A stretch of DNA of 64,000 bases. Source: Methylobacterium sp. DB0501 (GTDB taxonomy: Bacteria > Pseudomonadota > Alphaproteobacteria > Rhizobiales > Beijerinckiaceae). Position 1 is the first letter of the stretch. Each line of letters begins with the position of its first letter. Under the pieces are notes generated by a model. That model was given only the letters and a program-made list of their open reading frames with translations, made no database searches and was not told the origin of the DNA. A program made the translations under genes and the position numbers. Shown in pieces: positions 48,129-57,065 of this stretch. The stretch spans positions 1 to 64,000 of the forward strand of contig NZ_JAAKGV010000008.1 in NCBI RefSeq assembly GCF_011043735.1, in the 5' to 3' direction.

Positions 48129-48389
48129 GTCCAAAGCCGCCGCCACGTCCTCCTCCGTCACCGCGTCGAGGGCCTTCGCCACCTTGCAGGCGCGGGAGCC
48201 TGCGCTCGGGGCCATGATCAGGATGACCGTCTCGGTGCCCGGGCAGGCCGGATCGGCGCAGACGATCTCGTTGACGGCGAGCGTCACTTCCGGGCCGAAG
48301 CCGCCGAGCCGGCGGGCGATCTCCGCCACCCGGGCCCGCGCGGCGGCGTCCGGCCCCGGGCGCCGGCGGAAGGCGCCGAGGAGGCCCAT
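48123..48389 (-). CDS. Small cysteine-motif protein behind the WD40 gene
   Basis: 88 residues: MGLLGAFRRRPGPDAAARAR, then EVTLAVNEIVCADPACPGTE with the conserved CxDPxCPG segment and a third Cys (SRACKVAK). The pattern occurs in small bacterial proteins of unknown function; metal or thiol chemistry is possible. Begins 2 nt after the WD40 stop, so the two are translated together. Confidence 0.72.
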   Translation of the reverse strand: MGLLGAFRRRPGPDAAARARVAEIARRLGGFGPEVTLAVNEIVCADPACPGTETVILIMAPSAGSRACKVAKALDAVTEEDVAAALDG

Positions 48390-48391
48390 GG

Positions 48392-49405
48392 TCAGCGCGG
48401 CAGGCTGAGCAGGCCGGCCTGGCCGTCGGCGCAGCCGAAGGCCAGGTGCTCGCCGCCGGGATGCCAGCTCATCGCCGTCACGGCGCTGCCCCGCACCGCG
48501 GGGCGCACGAGCAGCTCCGAGGCGTCGGTGAAGCGGATCAGCAGCACGCAGCCATCTTCGTAGCCCGCCGCCAGGACCGGAGCCTTCGGGTGGAACGCGA
48601 CCCGCGACACCCGGGCCGGGCGCACGCCGCATTCCCGCGGCGCCTTGCCGGTCGGGCCTTCCTTGGAATCGAACGGCCACACGATCACGGCCTCCGCGCC
48701 GCTCGTCGCCAGCCAGTCCCCGTCCGAGGACCAGGCGGTGGAGCGCACCTTGGCCGGGTAGCCGGTCATCCGCATGTGGCCGCGGTCGGGCTGCAGGCGC
48801 CAGCCGTGCAGGGCGTTCTCCTGCATCGTGGTGATGACGAAGCGTCCGTCCGTCGACCAGGTCACGTCGATGTGCGAGCCCTTCCAAGTCAGGGCTTCAG
48901 GGGCGGTGTCGAGGTTCGGGTACCACAGCGTGGCGCCGCCGTAATGGGACACCGCGAGCCGGTAGCCCTTCGGCGCGAAGGCGAGGCCGCGGGCGGTCGA
49001 GGGCGCCTCGAAGGTCCTCTCGCGGCCCTTGGCGTCGCGGGCGACGACGCGCTTGCCCGCCGCATGGGCGACGCCGCCGTCGGGGTGAAGCGCCAGCGCG
49101 TCGATCCAGGCCCCGCCCTTCGCCGTCGCGATCTCGTCGAGCGTCCCGTCGGCCTTCAGCGACACGACCCGGCCGTCGTCGCCGCCGGTGACGAGGCGCT
49201 TGCCATCGCCTGCCGCCACCAGGATGCCGGCTTCCGGATGGGCCTCGACCCGCCGGGTTTCGCCGCCCTCCGCGACGAGCAGTGCCGCCCCATCGCCGAG
49301 GGCCAGGGCGAGGGTCCGGCCGAGCCACTGCGCCGCGATGACGTGAGCACCCGCATCGATCGCCGTGACCTGCTGGGTGAGGGAGGGGGCGGCGGTGGCG
49401 CTCAT
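48392..49405 (-). CDS. WD40-repeat protein
   Basis: 337 residues, a seven-bladed beta-propeller: repeated strands with GDGAALLVAEGG, DGKRLVTGGDDGRVV, DVTWSTDGRFVITTM, SSDGDWLATSGAEAVIVWPF and ending WHPGGEHLAFGCADGQAGLL. No signal peptide, so cytoplasmic. It acts as a protein scaffold; partner unknown, with the co-transcribed small cysteine protein the first candidate. AGGAAGAG precedes the ATG. Confidence 0.87.
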   Translation of the reverse strand: MSATAAPSLTQQVTAIDAGAHVIAAQWLGRTLALALGDGAALLVAEGGETRRVEAHPEAGILVAAGDGKRLVTGGDDGRVVSLKADGTLDEIATAKGGAWIDALALHPDGGVAHAAGKRVVARDAKGRERTFEAPSTARGLAFAPKGYRLAVSHYGGATLWYPNLDTAPEALTWKGSHIDVTWSTDGRFVITTMQENALHGWRLQPDRGHMRMTGYPAKVRSTAWSSDGDWLATSGAEAVIVWPFDSKEGPTGKAPRECGVRPARVSRVAFHPKAPVLAAGYEDGCVLLIRFTDASELLVRPAVRGSAVTAMSWHPGGEHLAFGCADGQAGLLSLPR

Positions 49406-49656
49406 CGCTCTTCCTGTGAACCTCGGATTCGAGGGCGGGCGTCTCACACGGGGGGCCGGCGCGCAAGGGTCCGCGGCAAAGGGTGCGACCGGTTCCCGCC
49501 CGCATTAACCGCTCCTCGCGCAGGGTTAAGGCTTCGCTCACCACACCGAGTCAATTTGACCGACCTGGCCCGAACACCGCCCAGGTTCCGGTGGTTCTTC
49601 ATCCGAACCGTCGCCGGAGCGCCCGGCGCCCCCATCCTCCTGGAGCGAGTTGCGTG

Positions 49657-50061
49657 ATGATCCAGTCTGCCCATGCGGCGATGGTGCCGCCCGCCGCCCT
49701 CCCCTGCGAGACGGTGCTGGTGGTCGAGGACGAGGCCATGGTGTGCGAGATCGCCGCCGAGGCCCTGGCGGACGAGGGCTACCGGGTGCTCACCGCCGCC
49801 GACGCGGTCGAAGCCGGCCGCATCCTGCAGGCCGAGCGGGTCGACATGCTGTTCACCGACATCGACCTGGCCCGCAACACCAACGGCGTGGCGCTCGCCC
49901 GCGACGCGCGGCGCCACTGCCCGCGCCTGCCGGTGGTCTATACCTCGGGCGGCCGCCACACCCTGCGCGAGGGCGAGGCCGTCGCCGACTCGGTCTTCGT
50001 GCCCAAGCCCTACCGCCCGAGCCAGATCGTGGCGCTTGCCAACCGCATCCTCGGGCACTGA
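49657..50061 (+). CDS. Single-domain response regulator (receiver only)
   Basis: 134 residues. ETVLVVEDEAMVCEI, phosphoacceptor Asp in DMLFTDIDLARN, PVVYTSGG and a Lys in VFVPKPYRPSQIVAL. There is no output domain, so it works by phosphotransfer or protein contact. No kinase is adjacent. Similar alphaproteobacterial receivers act in general stress or sensory phosphorelays. Confidence 0.88.
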   Translation: MIQSAHAAMVPPAALPCETVLVVEDEAMVCEIAAEALADEGYRVLTAADAVEAGRILQAERVDMLFTDIDLARNTNGVALARDARRHCPRLPVVYTSGGRHTLREGEAVADSVFVPKPYRPSQIVALANRILGH

Positions 50062-50113
50062 GCCCGAGGCGATTCCAGACTCGATCGTCGTCACAAGAGG
50101 AGCCTTGACCCCA

Positions 50114-50584
50114 ATGCGTCCGCCCTTCGTCCTGACCGGCCTCCTGGCTCTCGTTCTCGCCGGCCACGCCCTCACCGCCGGGGCCAAGGACGTGCCGGCC
50201 CCCGCCGCCCCCGCTGCCTCGGCGGTGCGGAGTGCCGCGCCGCTGCCGAGCCCGGCCTGCGACGTCGTCGGCCTGCGGCTCGAGGAGGTGATCGCGAAAT
50301 CGGCCGAGTTGCAGAAGCCGGCCAACGAGCAGGCGGTGCGCGACCTGCGCACCCTGCGCGACGCCGCCGTGGTGCTCGATGCCTACAAGCATCCGGAGGT
50401 CTGCGCGCAGGTCCTCACCGTCCTGCGCCACCTCGCCGCCGACCCGGAGCAGGCGATCGACCAGGGCGGCGACACCGACGAGGAGAAGGCCGAGGCCGTC
50501 GAGCAGGCCCGCAAGCCGAAAGCCCCCGACACGAAATCGCCCGAAGTCAAATCTCTTCCCGGGGCGCCCGAGCCGAAGAAATAG
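50114..50584 (+). CDS. Secreted hypothetical protein
   Basis: 156 residues with a signal peptide (MRPPFVLTGLLALVLAGHAL). The mature part is helical with two cysteines (PACDVVGL, PEVCAQVL), ending in a Lys/Pro/Asp-rich disordered tail. No family recognised. 52 nt after the receiver gene; possibly co-transcribed. Confidence 0.7.
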   Translation: MRPPFVLTGLLALVLAGHALTAGAKDVPAPAAPAASAVRSAAPLPSPACDVVGLRLEEVIAKSAELQKPANEQAVRDLRTLRDAAVVLDAYKHPEVCAQVLTVLRHLAADPEQAIDQGGDTDEEKAEAVEQARKPKAPDTKSPEVKSLPGAPEPKK

Positions 50585-50883
50585 CGGAGGACGAGATGGA
50601 AGCGGGGCTTGCCGAATGTTCCCGGCGGCCCCGTCGAGGATGGCGGTAACAGATTGGAATTCCTCTGAGTTTCGCTGGCGGCCTTGATCCCGCCCGTTCC
50701 TCTCGCTAGTTCGTGCCTGCCGGCGGCCCGGAACCCCGATCTTCGGGTGTCCGGGTCGGAGCCGGTCTTAGTCGACGAACAGGAGCGGGAGCCGGGATGG
50801 CGTCGCGCCGTCGCTCGGGAGGGCGGTCGGCCCGCGCCCTGACGGCTGTGCCGCGCTCAGCCGTTCCAGAGGAGTCGCCAGAC

Positions 50884-51459
50884 GTGCTCACGCGAGGGTT
50901 GCCCCGGTCCCGGGCCCGCATTGCTCTTCGGCGCACCGCCCTCGTCGGGGCGGCCTCCTGCGTCGCCCTGTCGCTGACGCTGCTCGGCCCCGCCGCGGCG
51001 CAGTCAGAGACGCAGTCGGCTGAGAGCAAGTCGGTCGAGGGCAAGTCTGCCGAAGCCACCGTGACCCGCGCTGCCGTGACGCAAGGGGCCGGCGCGCCGC
51101 TGCGGATCGAGCTGAACAAGCTCGAGACCGCCGGTGAAGCCTGCAAGGCGATCCTGATCGTCGAGAACGGCAAGGGTGGCGCGATCAAGTCGCTGCGCCT
51201 CGACCTCAACGCCTTCGATCCGGACGGGATCGTGCAGAAGCGCAGCATGGTCGAGCTCGGCCCGGTGCCGGCTCGCAAGACGGCGCTCCGCCAGTTCGAG
51301 ATCTCCCCCACCCCCTGCGCCCAGGTCGGCCGGGTGCTGCTGAACGACGTGGCGGCCTGCGAGGGTCAGGACGGGTCGGGCCACACCCTGTCGCGCGAGT
51401 CCTGCCTCGAGCGCATCGAGCCCTCCTCCGCCAAGGGCGCCGCGCCGTTCGTGCGCTGA
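50884..51459 (+). CDS. Secreted protein upstream of exbB-exbD-tonB
   Basis: 191 residues with a long signal peptide (Arg-rich start, hydrophobic core [14 protein letters not shown]). The mature domain is beta-rich: [61 protein letters not shown]. This type of gene precedes exbB in several alphaproteobacteria in my recollection. GTG 50884 is supported by GAGGAG 9 nt upstream. Probably linked to the Ton system; function unknown. Confidence 0.75.
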   Translation: MLTRGLPRSRARIALRRTALVGAASCVALSLTLLGPAAAQSETQSAESKSVEGKSAEATVTRAAVTQGAGAPLRIELNKLETAGEACKAILIVENGKGGAIKSLRLDLNAFDPDGIVQKRSMVELGPVPARKTALRQFEISPTPCAQVGRVLLNDVAACEGQDGSGHTLSRESCLERIEPSSAKGAAPFVR

Positions 51460-51513
51460 CCTCTCCTCCCAGGCAGAGTTGCATGGCGCAGCTCTGCTTC
51501 GCCCCTTGATTCT

Positions 51514-51554
51514 GCACCCTTCGCCGAAGCGGCGACCGCTTCGGCGAAGGGTGC
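51514..51554. repeat. 18-bp perfect inverted repeat ahead of exbB
   Basis: GCACCCTTCGCCGAAGCG pairs exactly with CGCTTCGGCGAAGGGTGC around a 5-nt loop (GCGAC). It lies between the secreted-protein gene and exbB, 33 nt before the exbB ATG. No T-run, so it may be an attenuator, a processing site or a repeat insertion. Confidence 0.75.
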
Positions 51555-51587
51555 GTAGAAACCCCGTTCTTTCCGGAGACCGCCGAG

Positions 51588-52280
<693 letters not shown>

Positions 52281-52342
52281 TCGTCCTTCAGTCCAACGCG
52301 TAGCGCCCCTGCCCACAGGGCAGGCGGCCGGAGGCCCGTCAG

Positions 52343-52837
52343 ATGGGTATGGGACCGGTGCAGGCCGGCGCCGGCGACGAGGATGGCTTCGACGCCGCGC
52401 CGATGTCCGAGATCAACGTCACCCCGATGGTCGACGTGATGCTGGTGCTGCTGATCATCTTCATGGTCGCCGCACCGCTGATGACCGTCGGCGTGCCGGT
52501 GCAGCTGCCGAAGACCGCCGCGGCGAAGAGCGCGGAATCGAAGAAGCCGGTGGTGGTGTCGATCGACAAGGACGGCCAGGCCTTCCTCGCCAAGGAGCCC
52601 CTGCCGGCCGACACCGCGCTGGCGCGCCTGAAGCAGGCCGCCGCCGAGGATCCGGGCCAGACCGTGCTGGTGCGCGGTGACAAGGACGTGCCCTACGGCA
52701 AGGTGATGGAGGTCATGGGCCTCGTCGGCCAGGCCGGCTTCGCCAAGGTCTCGCTGATCGCCAACGCCCCCCCCGGCGGCGCGGCCCCCGCAGCGACCGC
52801 TCCTGCCCCGGCTTCCGCCCCGGCGGCGCCGCGGTAA
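52343..52837 (+). CDS. exbD: Biopolymer transport protein ExbD
   Basis: 164 residues with one N-terminal helix. MSEINVTPMVDVMLVLLIIF contains the conserved proton-carrying Asp. The periplasmic domain is VPVQLPKTAA to TVLVRGDKDVPYGKVMEVMG. C-terminal Ala/Pro tail. Partner of ExbB. Confidence 0.95.
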   Translation: MGMGPVQAGAGDEDGFDAAPMSEINVTPMVDVMLVLLIIFMVAAPLMTVGVPVQLPKTAAAKSAESKKPVVVSIDKDGQAFLAKEPLPADTALARLKQAAAEDPGQTVLVRGDKDVPYGKVMEVMGLVGQAGFAKVSLIANAPPGGAAPAATAPAPASAPAAPR

Positions 52838-52841
52838 CCCG

Positions 52842-53831
52842 ATGAGCCAGACCGTGACGACCGACGCACCGGAGCCGCGCGAGCCGGGGGCGGGCCTCGG
52901 CCTTGCCTTCCTGGTGGCACTGGCGCTCCATGCCGGCGGCCTCTTCGCCCTCACCTACTGGCGGGCCGCGCCGACTCCACCCGGCGAGAACGAGATCACC
53001 ATCGATCTCGCGCCCGATCTCGCCGCGGTCGACGTGCCGAACGAGGCGCAGGACGTCGAGACCACGCCGACCCCTGCCGACGTGGTTGAGCCGAAGACAG
53101 TGCCGACGACCGAGCCACCGGCCGACACCGTCCCGGTCGAGACGCCGCCGGATACGAAGGTCGAGGAGGCGCCGCAGGAGACCCGGGTCGAGCAGGCCCC
53201 GGCCGAAACCGTGCCGACGGAGACGCCGCCCGAGCCGGTCACCGAGGCGATGCAGGAGCCCGAGGAGCAGGTCGTCACCTCGACCAACGCCGAGGCGCCC
53301 GCCGCCGTGGTGGCCAAGCCCGTGCAGGAACCCAAGCCCGTTCCCGTGCCGAAGCCGGTCGTCCGGCACAAGCCGGTGGAGAAGCCGAAGCCGGTCGAGA
53401 AGCCCAAGCCCGTCGAGGCGAAGAAGCCGCCGCCGAAGCCGACCCGCGACGAGAAGCGCGAGGCGCAGCGGGCGGAGGAGCGCCGGATGGAAGCGGCCCG
53501 CCAGCGCCGCGCCGCGGCCTCGGCCTCACAGATGAACCAGGGCGGCGCCTCTGCTGCCGCGAGCGCCAACGCCGCCCGCGCCTGGGGCGCGATGGTACGT
53601 GGGGTGATCCAGAGCCGGGCCCGCAGCGTCGGCGGGGCGAGCGGCACCGCGACGGTCCGCTTCACCGTGTCCCGGTCCGGCCGGGTGCTCGGCGCCTCGC
53701 TCGCTCATAGCAGCGGCAACGGCAGCCTCGACGCCGCGGCCGTGGCCGCCGCCTCCGGCAGCCTGCCGCCGGCGCCGTCCGAGTTCACGGGAGCGCAGCA
53801 GAGCTTCACCTTGCCGGTGCGGTTCAACTGA
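52842..53831 (+). CDS. tonB: Energy transducer TonB
   Basis: 329 residues. N-terminal helix (LGLAFLVALALHAGGLFALTYW), a long Pro/Glu/Thr then Lys/Pro spacer (about 60-190) for crossing the periplasm, and a C-terminal TonB domain (about 240-329: SGTATVRFTVSRSGRVLGAS, SSGNGSLDAAAVAAA). Transmits the ExbBD proton force to outer-membrane receptors, which in methylotrophs can include lanthanide-chelate receptors; no receptor gene is present here. Confidence 0.94.
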   Translation: MSQTVTTDAPEPREPGAGLGLAFLVALALHAGGLFALTYWRAAPTPPGENEITIDLAPDLAAVDVPNEAQDVETTPTPADVVEPKTVPTTEPPADTVPVETPPDTKVEEAPQETRVEQAPAETVPTETPPEPVTEAMQEPEEQVVTSTNAEAPAAVVAKPVQEPKPVPVPKPVVRHKPVEKPKPVEKPKPVEAKKPPPKPTRDEKREAQRAEERRMEAARQRRAAASASQMNQGGASAAASANAARAWGAMVRGVIQSRARSVGGASGTATVRFTVSRSGRVLGASLAHSSGNGSLDAAAVAAASGSLPPAPSEFTGAQQSFTLPVRFN

Positions 53832-53864
53832 CGGGGCCGGGGCGGGCGTCTCGCCAGATGGACC

Positions 53865-53972
53865 GATTCGAGGTCCGGACGATCCCTTCCGGACTTCGAA
53901 TCGCCAGCCCGCGCGGCGTCTGAGCGAAGCCGAAATCTGCATCACGAAGCAATCGGTCGCATTTCGTATGAC
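53865..53972. repeat. Dispersed palindromic repeat, copy 2
   Basis: Begins with GATTCGA-x-GTCCGGA pairing with TCCGGAC-x-TCGAATC (one mismatch), then CCAGCCCGCGCGG (53904-53916) and TGAGCGAAGCCGA (53921-53933), the same two 13-mers in the same order as copy 1. It lacks the internal 8-bp stem. Located 34 nt after tonB. Confidence 0.75.
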
Positions 53973-54139
53973 ACCCTCCCCGTCATCCGTCCCGTCACCG
54001 GGCTCGCTGCAGGATGGCGGAGAGGTCTGGTCGCCTGGGCATCCATCCGGCGTCCCTGCCCCCGACATCGCTGCCGGACGCGTGTCCCTGGAACCCTGCC
54101 GCGCCCCGCGACTTCCGGAGGGCTGATCGGGGGCGCCGC

Positions 54140-54652
54140 ATGACCACCTATTTCACCAGCGACACCCATTTCGGCGATCCGCGGGTCCTGCGGATCGACC
54201 GCCGACCCTTCCCCGACCTCGCCACGCACGACGCCGCCCTCGTCGAGGCCTGGAACGCCGTGGTGGAACCCGGCGACACGGTCTGGCACCTCGGCGACTT
54301 CGCCCTCGGGCCGCCGCCGGAGCGGGTCCGGGCCCTGCTCGCGGGTCTCAACGGCCACAAGCACCTGATTGTCGGCAACAACGACGGGCCGGCGACCCTG
54401 TCGGCGCCGGGCTGGGAGAGTACCGCGCATTACGCCGAGATCGACGTCGACGGGCAGCATCTCGTGCTGTGCCACTACGCCTTCCGGACCTGGAACCGGA
54501 TGGGGCGCGGCGTCCTGAACCTGCACGGCCATTCCCACGGCAAGCTGAAGCCGGCGACCCGGCAATACGATGTCGGCGTCGATGCCTGGGAGTTCCGCCC
54601 GGTGACCCTGGAGACGATCCGCTCGACCAGGCGCCCACGCGCCGCAAGCTGA
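54140..54652 (+). CDS. Metallophosphoesterase
   Basis: 170 residues, calcineurin-like: FTSDTHFGDPRV, VWHLGDFALG, LIVGNNDGPATL (GNND for GNHD), VLCHYAFRTW and LNLHGHSHGKLKP. A small single-domain phosphoesterase, like those acting on diadenosine polyphosphates or cyclic nucleotides. The C-terminus ends within a degenerate tandem repeat. Confidence 0.87.
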   Translation: MTTYFTSDTHFGDPRVLRIDRRPFPDLATHDAALVEAWNAVVEPGDTVWHLGDFALGPPPERVRALLAGLNGHKHLIVGNNDGPATLSAPGWESTAHYAEIDVDGQHLVLCHYAFRTWNRMGRGVLNLHGHSHGKLKPATRQYDVGVDAWEFRPVTLETIRSTRRPRAAS

Positions 54653-54735
54653 AGAAGGCGCCGCGAGCTGAAGCAAGGCGCCGAGGAGTGAATCAAGGCG
54701 GCGCCGGCTGAACCACCGCGCCGCGGGTTGAACGG
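54639..54735 (+). repeat. Imperfect ~20-bp tandem repeat across the phosphoesterase stop
   Basis: Five units starting GCGCCG and containing an AGCTGAA-like core (GCGCCGCAAGCTGAAGAAG, GCGCCGCGAGCTGAAGCAAG and three more diverged units). The first unit lies over the stop codon, and later units carry further TGA codons. Confidence 0.6.
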
Positions 54736-54908
54736 CCTTCGGATCTCCCCGTCCGGCCGGGTCCTGGCGAGCATCTCGGCAGTTTTGCGCGGAACCCTCC
54801 GGGCGCTCCCGACGTTCCTCGGACACAATCGGCAAGCTCGGCATTGGGCCTCATCCATGAGGCGGATCGCCGCAGCTTCAGACCCCAAATCAGTTCAAGA
54901 GTTCAGCG

Positions 54909-55229
54909 ATGACCACACCGCGTCGTCTCCCGCTCGGCTGGCCCGTCGCCGCCGCAATCCTGCTCCTCGCCGGTCCTGCCCTCGCGCAGCCGGCCTGCAT
55001 CGGGGCTCAGCGCAAGATCGACGAAGCCGGGGCCCTGCGCTTCCAGGCACGCCAGGATGCCCGCATCGGCGACCGTGATCGGGTCTGCGACAACCTCGGC
55101 GATGCCGAGGACCGCTACGAGGATGCCCGCGATACGCTCGACGATTGCGGCCTCGGCGTCGCCTCGGTCGATCTCAAGAGCGCCCTGCGCTCGGTGCGCC
55201 AGGAGAAGCGGTTCTTCCGCTGCGACTGA
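54909..55229 (+). CDS. Small secreted hypothetical protein
   Basis: 106 residues, signal peptide to ALAQ, then a helical mature part with four cysteines (PACIGA, DRVCDNLG, DDCGLG, FFRCD). Unknown family. Ribosome-binding site is weak. Typical of short genus-specific periplasmic proteins. Confidence 0.68.
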   Translation: MTTPRRLPLGWPVAAAILLLAGPALAQPACIGAQRKIDEAGALRFQARQDARIGDRDRVCDNLGDAEDRYEDARDTLDDCGLGVASVDLKSALRSVRQEKRFFRCD

Positions 55230-55324
55230 GCGCGTGCCGTAGCGCACACCGTTTCACCGACGATTAACTCATCACTCTCACCGGGCGGTGCCGTGACTCG
55301 GCGCGCCAGATCGGATGCTTCGCC

Positions 55325-55483
55325 ATGACCAGCGCCAACCTCACCAGCGCCACCCAGACCTCGACCGAGTCCCGCCTCTCCGCCCCGACCGCCGGCGCCC
55401 ATTCCTTCACGGCGGCGCTCTGCGGCTTCCTCGGTTCGACCGCGGCGACGACCGTGGTGATGCTGCTCCTCAGCAGCGTCTGA
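55325..55483 (+). CDS. Short hypothetical membrane peptide
   Basis: 52 residues: a Ser/Thr-rich start (MTSANLTSATQTSTESRLSA), then HSFTAALCGFLGSTAATTVV and MLLLSSV, one hydrophobic segment. A clean ATG-to-TGA frame. Coding status is moderate; no family. Confidence 0.45.
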   Translation: MTSANLTSATQTSTESRLSAPTAGAHSFTAALCGFLGSTAATTVVMLLLSSV

Positions 55484-55497
55484 CGTCGGGCGGAGCG

Positions 55498-55764
55498 CTA
55501 CGGCGCCACCGACCAGAACCGGCGCCGGGCGAACAGCATGTCCGGCTGGCCGACCTGCGGGCTTCCGGCCTGCGACGACGACTGACAACGGGTGCGGACC
55601 GCCGGGGGCGGGCAGACCGGATCCGGCCGCCGCGTCTGGATCGTCACCGGCTCCGGCCGCACGAGGCCCATCCTCACCTGCACGTCCGGATTGCGCAGGG
55701 CCGCGACCGTCGCGACGGCGGCCATCAATGCGCCCGCGACGGCGCCGAGGAGGAAGTTCAGCAT
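55498..55764 (-). CDS. Small membrane-anchored hypothetical protein
   Basis: 88 residues. N-terminal helix MLNFLLGAVAGALMAAVATV, then a Pro/Gln/Arg-rich soluble part with two cysteines (DPVCPPP, RTRCQSS). AAGGA lies 9 nt before the ATG at 55764; an in-frame ATG 24 nt upstream is an alternative. Function unknown. Confidence 0.6.
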   Translation of the reverse strand: MLNFLLGAVAGALMAAVATVAALRNPDVQVRMGLVRPEPVTIQTRRPDPVCPPPAVRTRCQSSSQAGSPQVGQPDMLFARRRFWSVAP

Positions 55765-55929
55765 AGCGGCCGGTCCTTGCGCCGACATCGTAGCGGTTTG
55801 AGGGCGGGTCCTCCGGGCTCCGGGGTGGATCCGGTGCCGCGGCGCCCGGCCTGTTTCACAACTCAAGCTTAACAAATCGATGGCAGACCTGCCCCGGGGC
55901 CGTTCCAGCGGCCCGCGGAGAGGCAGACG

Positions 55930-56295
55930 ATGAGCTACGCGGCGAACGCCTACGCGAGAACGGCCCATGTGGCGTTGACGCCCCGCGAGGCGGAGGCAGC
56001 GGTGCTGATCAAGGCGGCGGCCCGCCTGCAGACGATCCAGGACAATTGGGAGGCCGAGCACATCACGCTGAACGACGCGCTCGGCTTCAACCGCAAGGTC
56101 TGGACGCTCCTCGCCTCGGCGGCGACCGAGCCCGATGCGCCGCTGCCCGAGGAACTGAAGACCTCGATGGCCCGCCTCGGCGCCTTCGTCTTCACCCGCA
56201 CCCTCGACGCGATGATTGCGCCGAGTGCCGACAAGCTGACAGCCCTGATCCGGATCAACCGCGAACTGGCGAGCGGCCTGCGCAGCAATCCGTAA
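55930..56295 (+). CDS. flaF: Flagellar biosynthesis regulator FlaF
   Basis: 121 residues: RTAHVALTPREAEAAVLIKA, LQTIQDNWEAEHITLNDALG, FNRKVWTLLASAATE and a C-terminal helix LTALIRINRELASGLR, the FlaF pattern. In alphaproteobacteria FlaF promotes flagellin translation and secretion and is opposed by FlbT. Here no flagellin, flbT or other flagellar gene is within the window, so it stands alone. Confidence 0.9.
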   Translation: MSYAANAYARTAHVALTPREAEAAVLIKAAARLQTIQDNWEAEHITLNDALGFNRKVWTLLASAATEPDAPLPEELKTSMARLGAFVFTRTLDAMIAPSADKLTALIRINRELASGLRSNP

Positions 56296-56303
56296 TTACC
56301 GCA

Positions 56304-56333
56304 GCGCGGTCGAACGGACTCGTTCGAACGCGC
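56304..56333 (+). terminator. Hairpin after flaF
   Basis: GCGCGGTCGAACG pairs with CGTTCGAACGCGC (one mismatch, loop GACT), 9 nt after the flaF stop. No T-run. Confidence 0.45.
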
Positions 56334-56420
56334 GAGGCTCGGCCGGACGGGTGTCGGCGGTGATGCGCCGGACGCCCGTGCATCGACGCGTCGATGGCGA
56401 AGCCCGTCGTCGTTAAGACG

Positions 56421-56450
56421 AAAAAGCCCCCGTCCCGGTGGGACGAGGGC
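56421..56450 (-). terminator. Rho-independent terminator of the small hydrophilic protein gene
   Basis: On the minus strand GCCCTCGTCCC and GGGACGGGGGC pair around ACC and are followed by TTTTTCGTC. About 25 nt after the stop at 56475. Confidence 0.8.
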
Positions 56451-56474
56451 TCCTTCGGCCATGCCGGGACGTCG

Positions 56475-56792
56475 CTACTTCTGCTGGCTGCGCCGCGCGC
56501 TGTCGTCACCCGACTCCGTGGTCGCCGGTGCCTCGCCGCCGCTGGTATTCTGCCCGCTCCGGTCGGGCATCGTCTGGTCGAAGTTGCGCCGGTTGGCGGC
56601 GTGGTCATGATACTGCTCGGTCTGGACGAACTTGCTGTCGAGGCCGCGTTCCGTGCTGTGCTGGGACTTGTCGCGGTTGCTCAGCACCATGTTCTCTTCG
56701 AGGATGCCCTCGGGCAGCTCGGTCATCGCGCCGGTGCCGGAGCCCTTGCCCTGCGCGCCGGGACCCATGTTGTGCCTGTCGGCCTTGGCCAT
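56475..56792 (-). CDS. Small hydrophilic protein
   Basis: 105 residues, charged and Gly/Asp/Gln-rich with no hydrophobic segment (MAKADRHNMGPGAQGKGSGT, later LPEGILEENMVLSNRDKSQH). Resembles stress-related hydrophilic proteins of the genus; function unknown. The ATG at 56792 has GGAGG at the right spacing; the in-frame ATG six nt upstream is too close to it. Confidence 0.75.
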   Translation of the reverse strand: MAKADRHNMGPGAQGKGSGTGAMTELPEGILEENMVLSNRDKSQHSTERGLDSKFVQTEQYHDHAANRRNFDQTMPDRSGQNTSGGEAPATTESGDDSARRSQQK

Positions 56793-57065
56793 GCTCATCC
56801 TCCGATCGACGGGATGCGAGGCGGGACGCGGTACGATTCCGGCGCCTGACCTCCCCTACTCAGTCAGAGTATGAGCGGCATCGGTCCGTGCAAGCGGAGC
56901 CACGAGAAATATTGCCGGGAACCTTTTTCACGCGCGGGCGATGCGAGAGCGATGATGGCCCGGGATCGACATGCCTTGTCGACGGGGCTTGCAAGCTGCG
57001 TGGCCGCGCTCGACCCGGCGCACGACCCCGGATTCTTCGGCTAGACCACCCGCTCGTGCGGCGGA

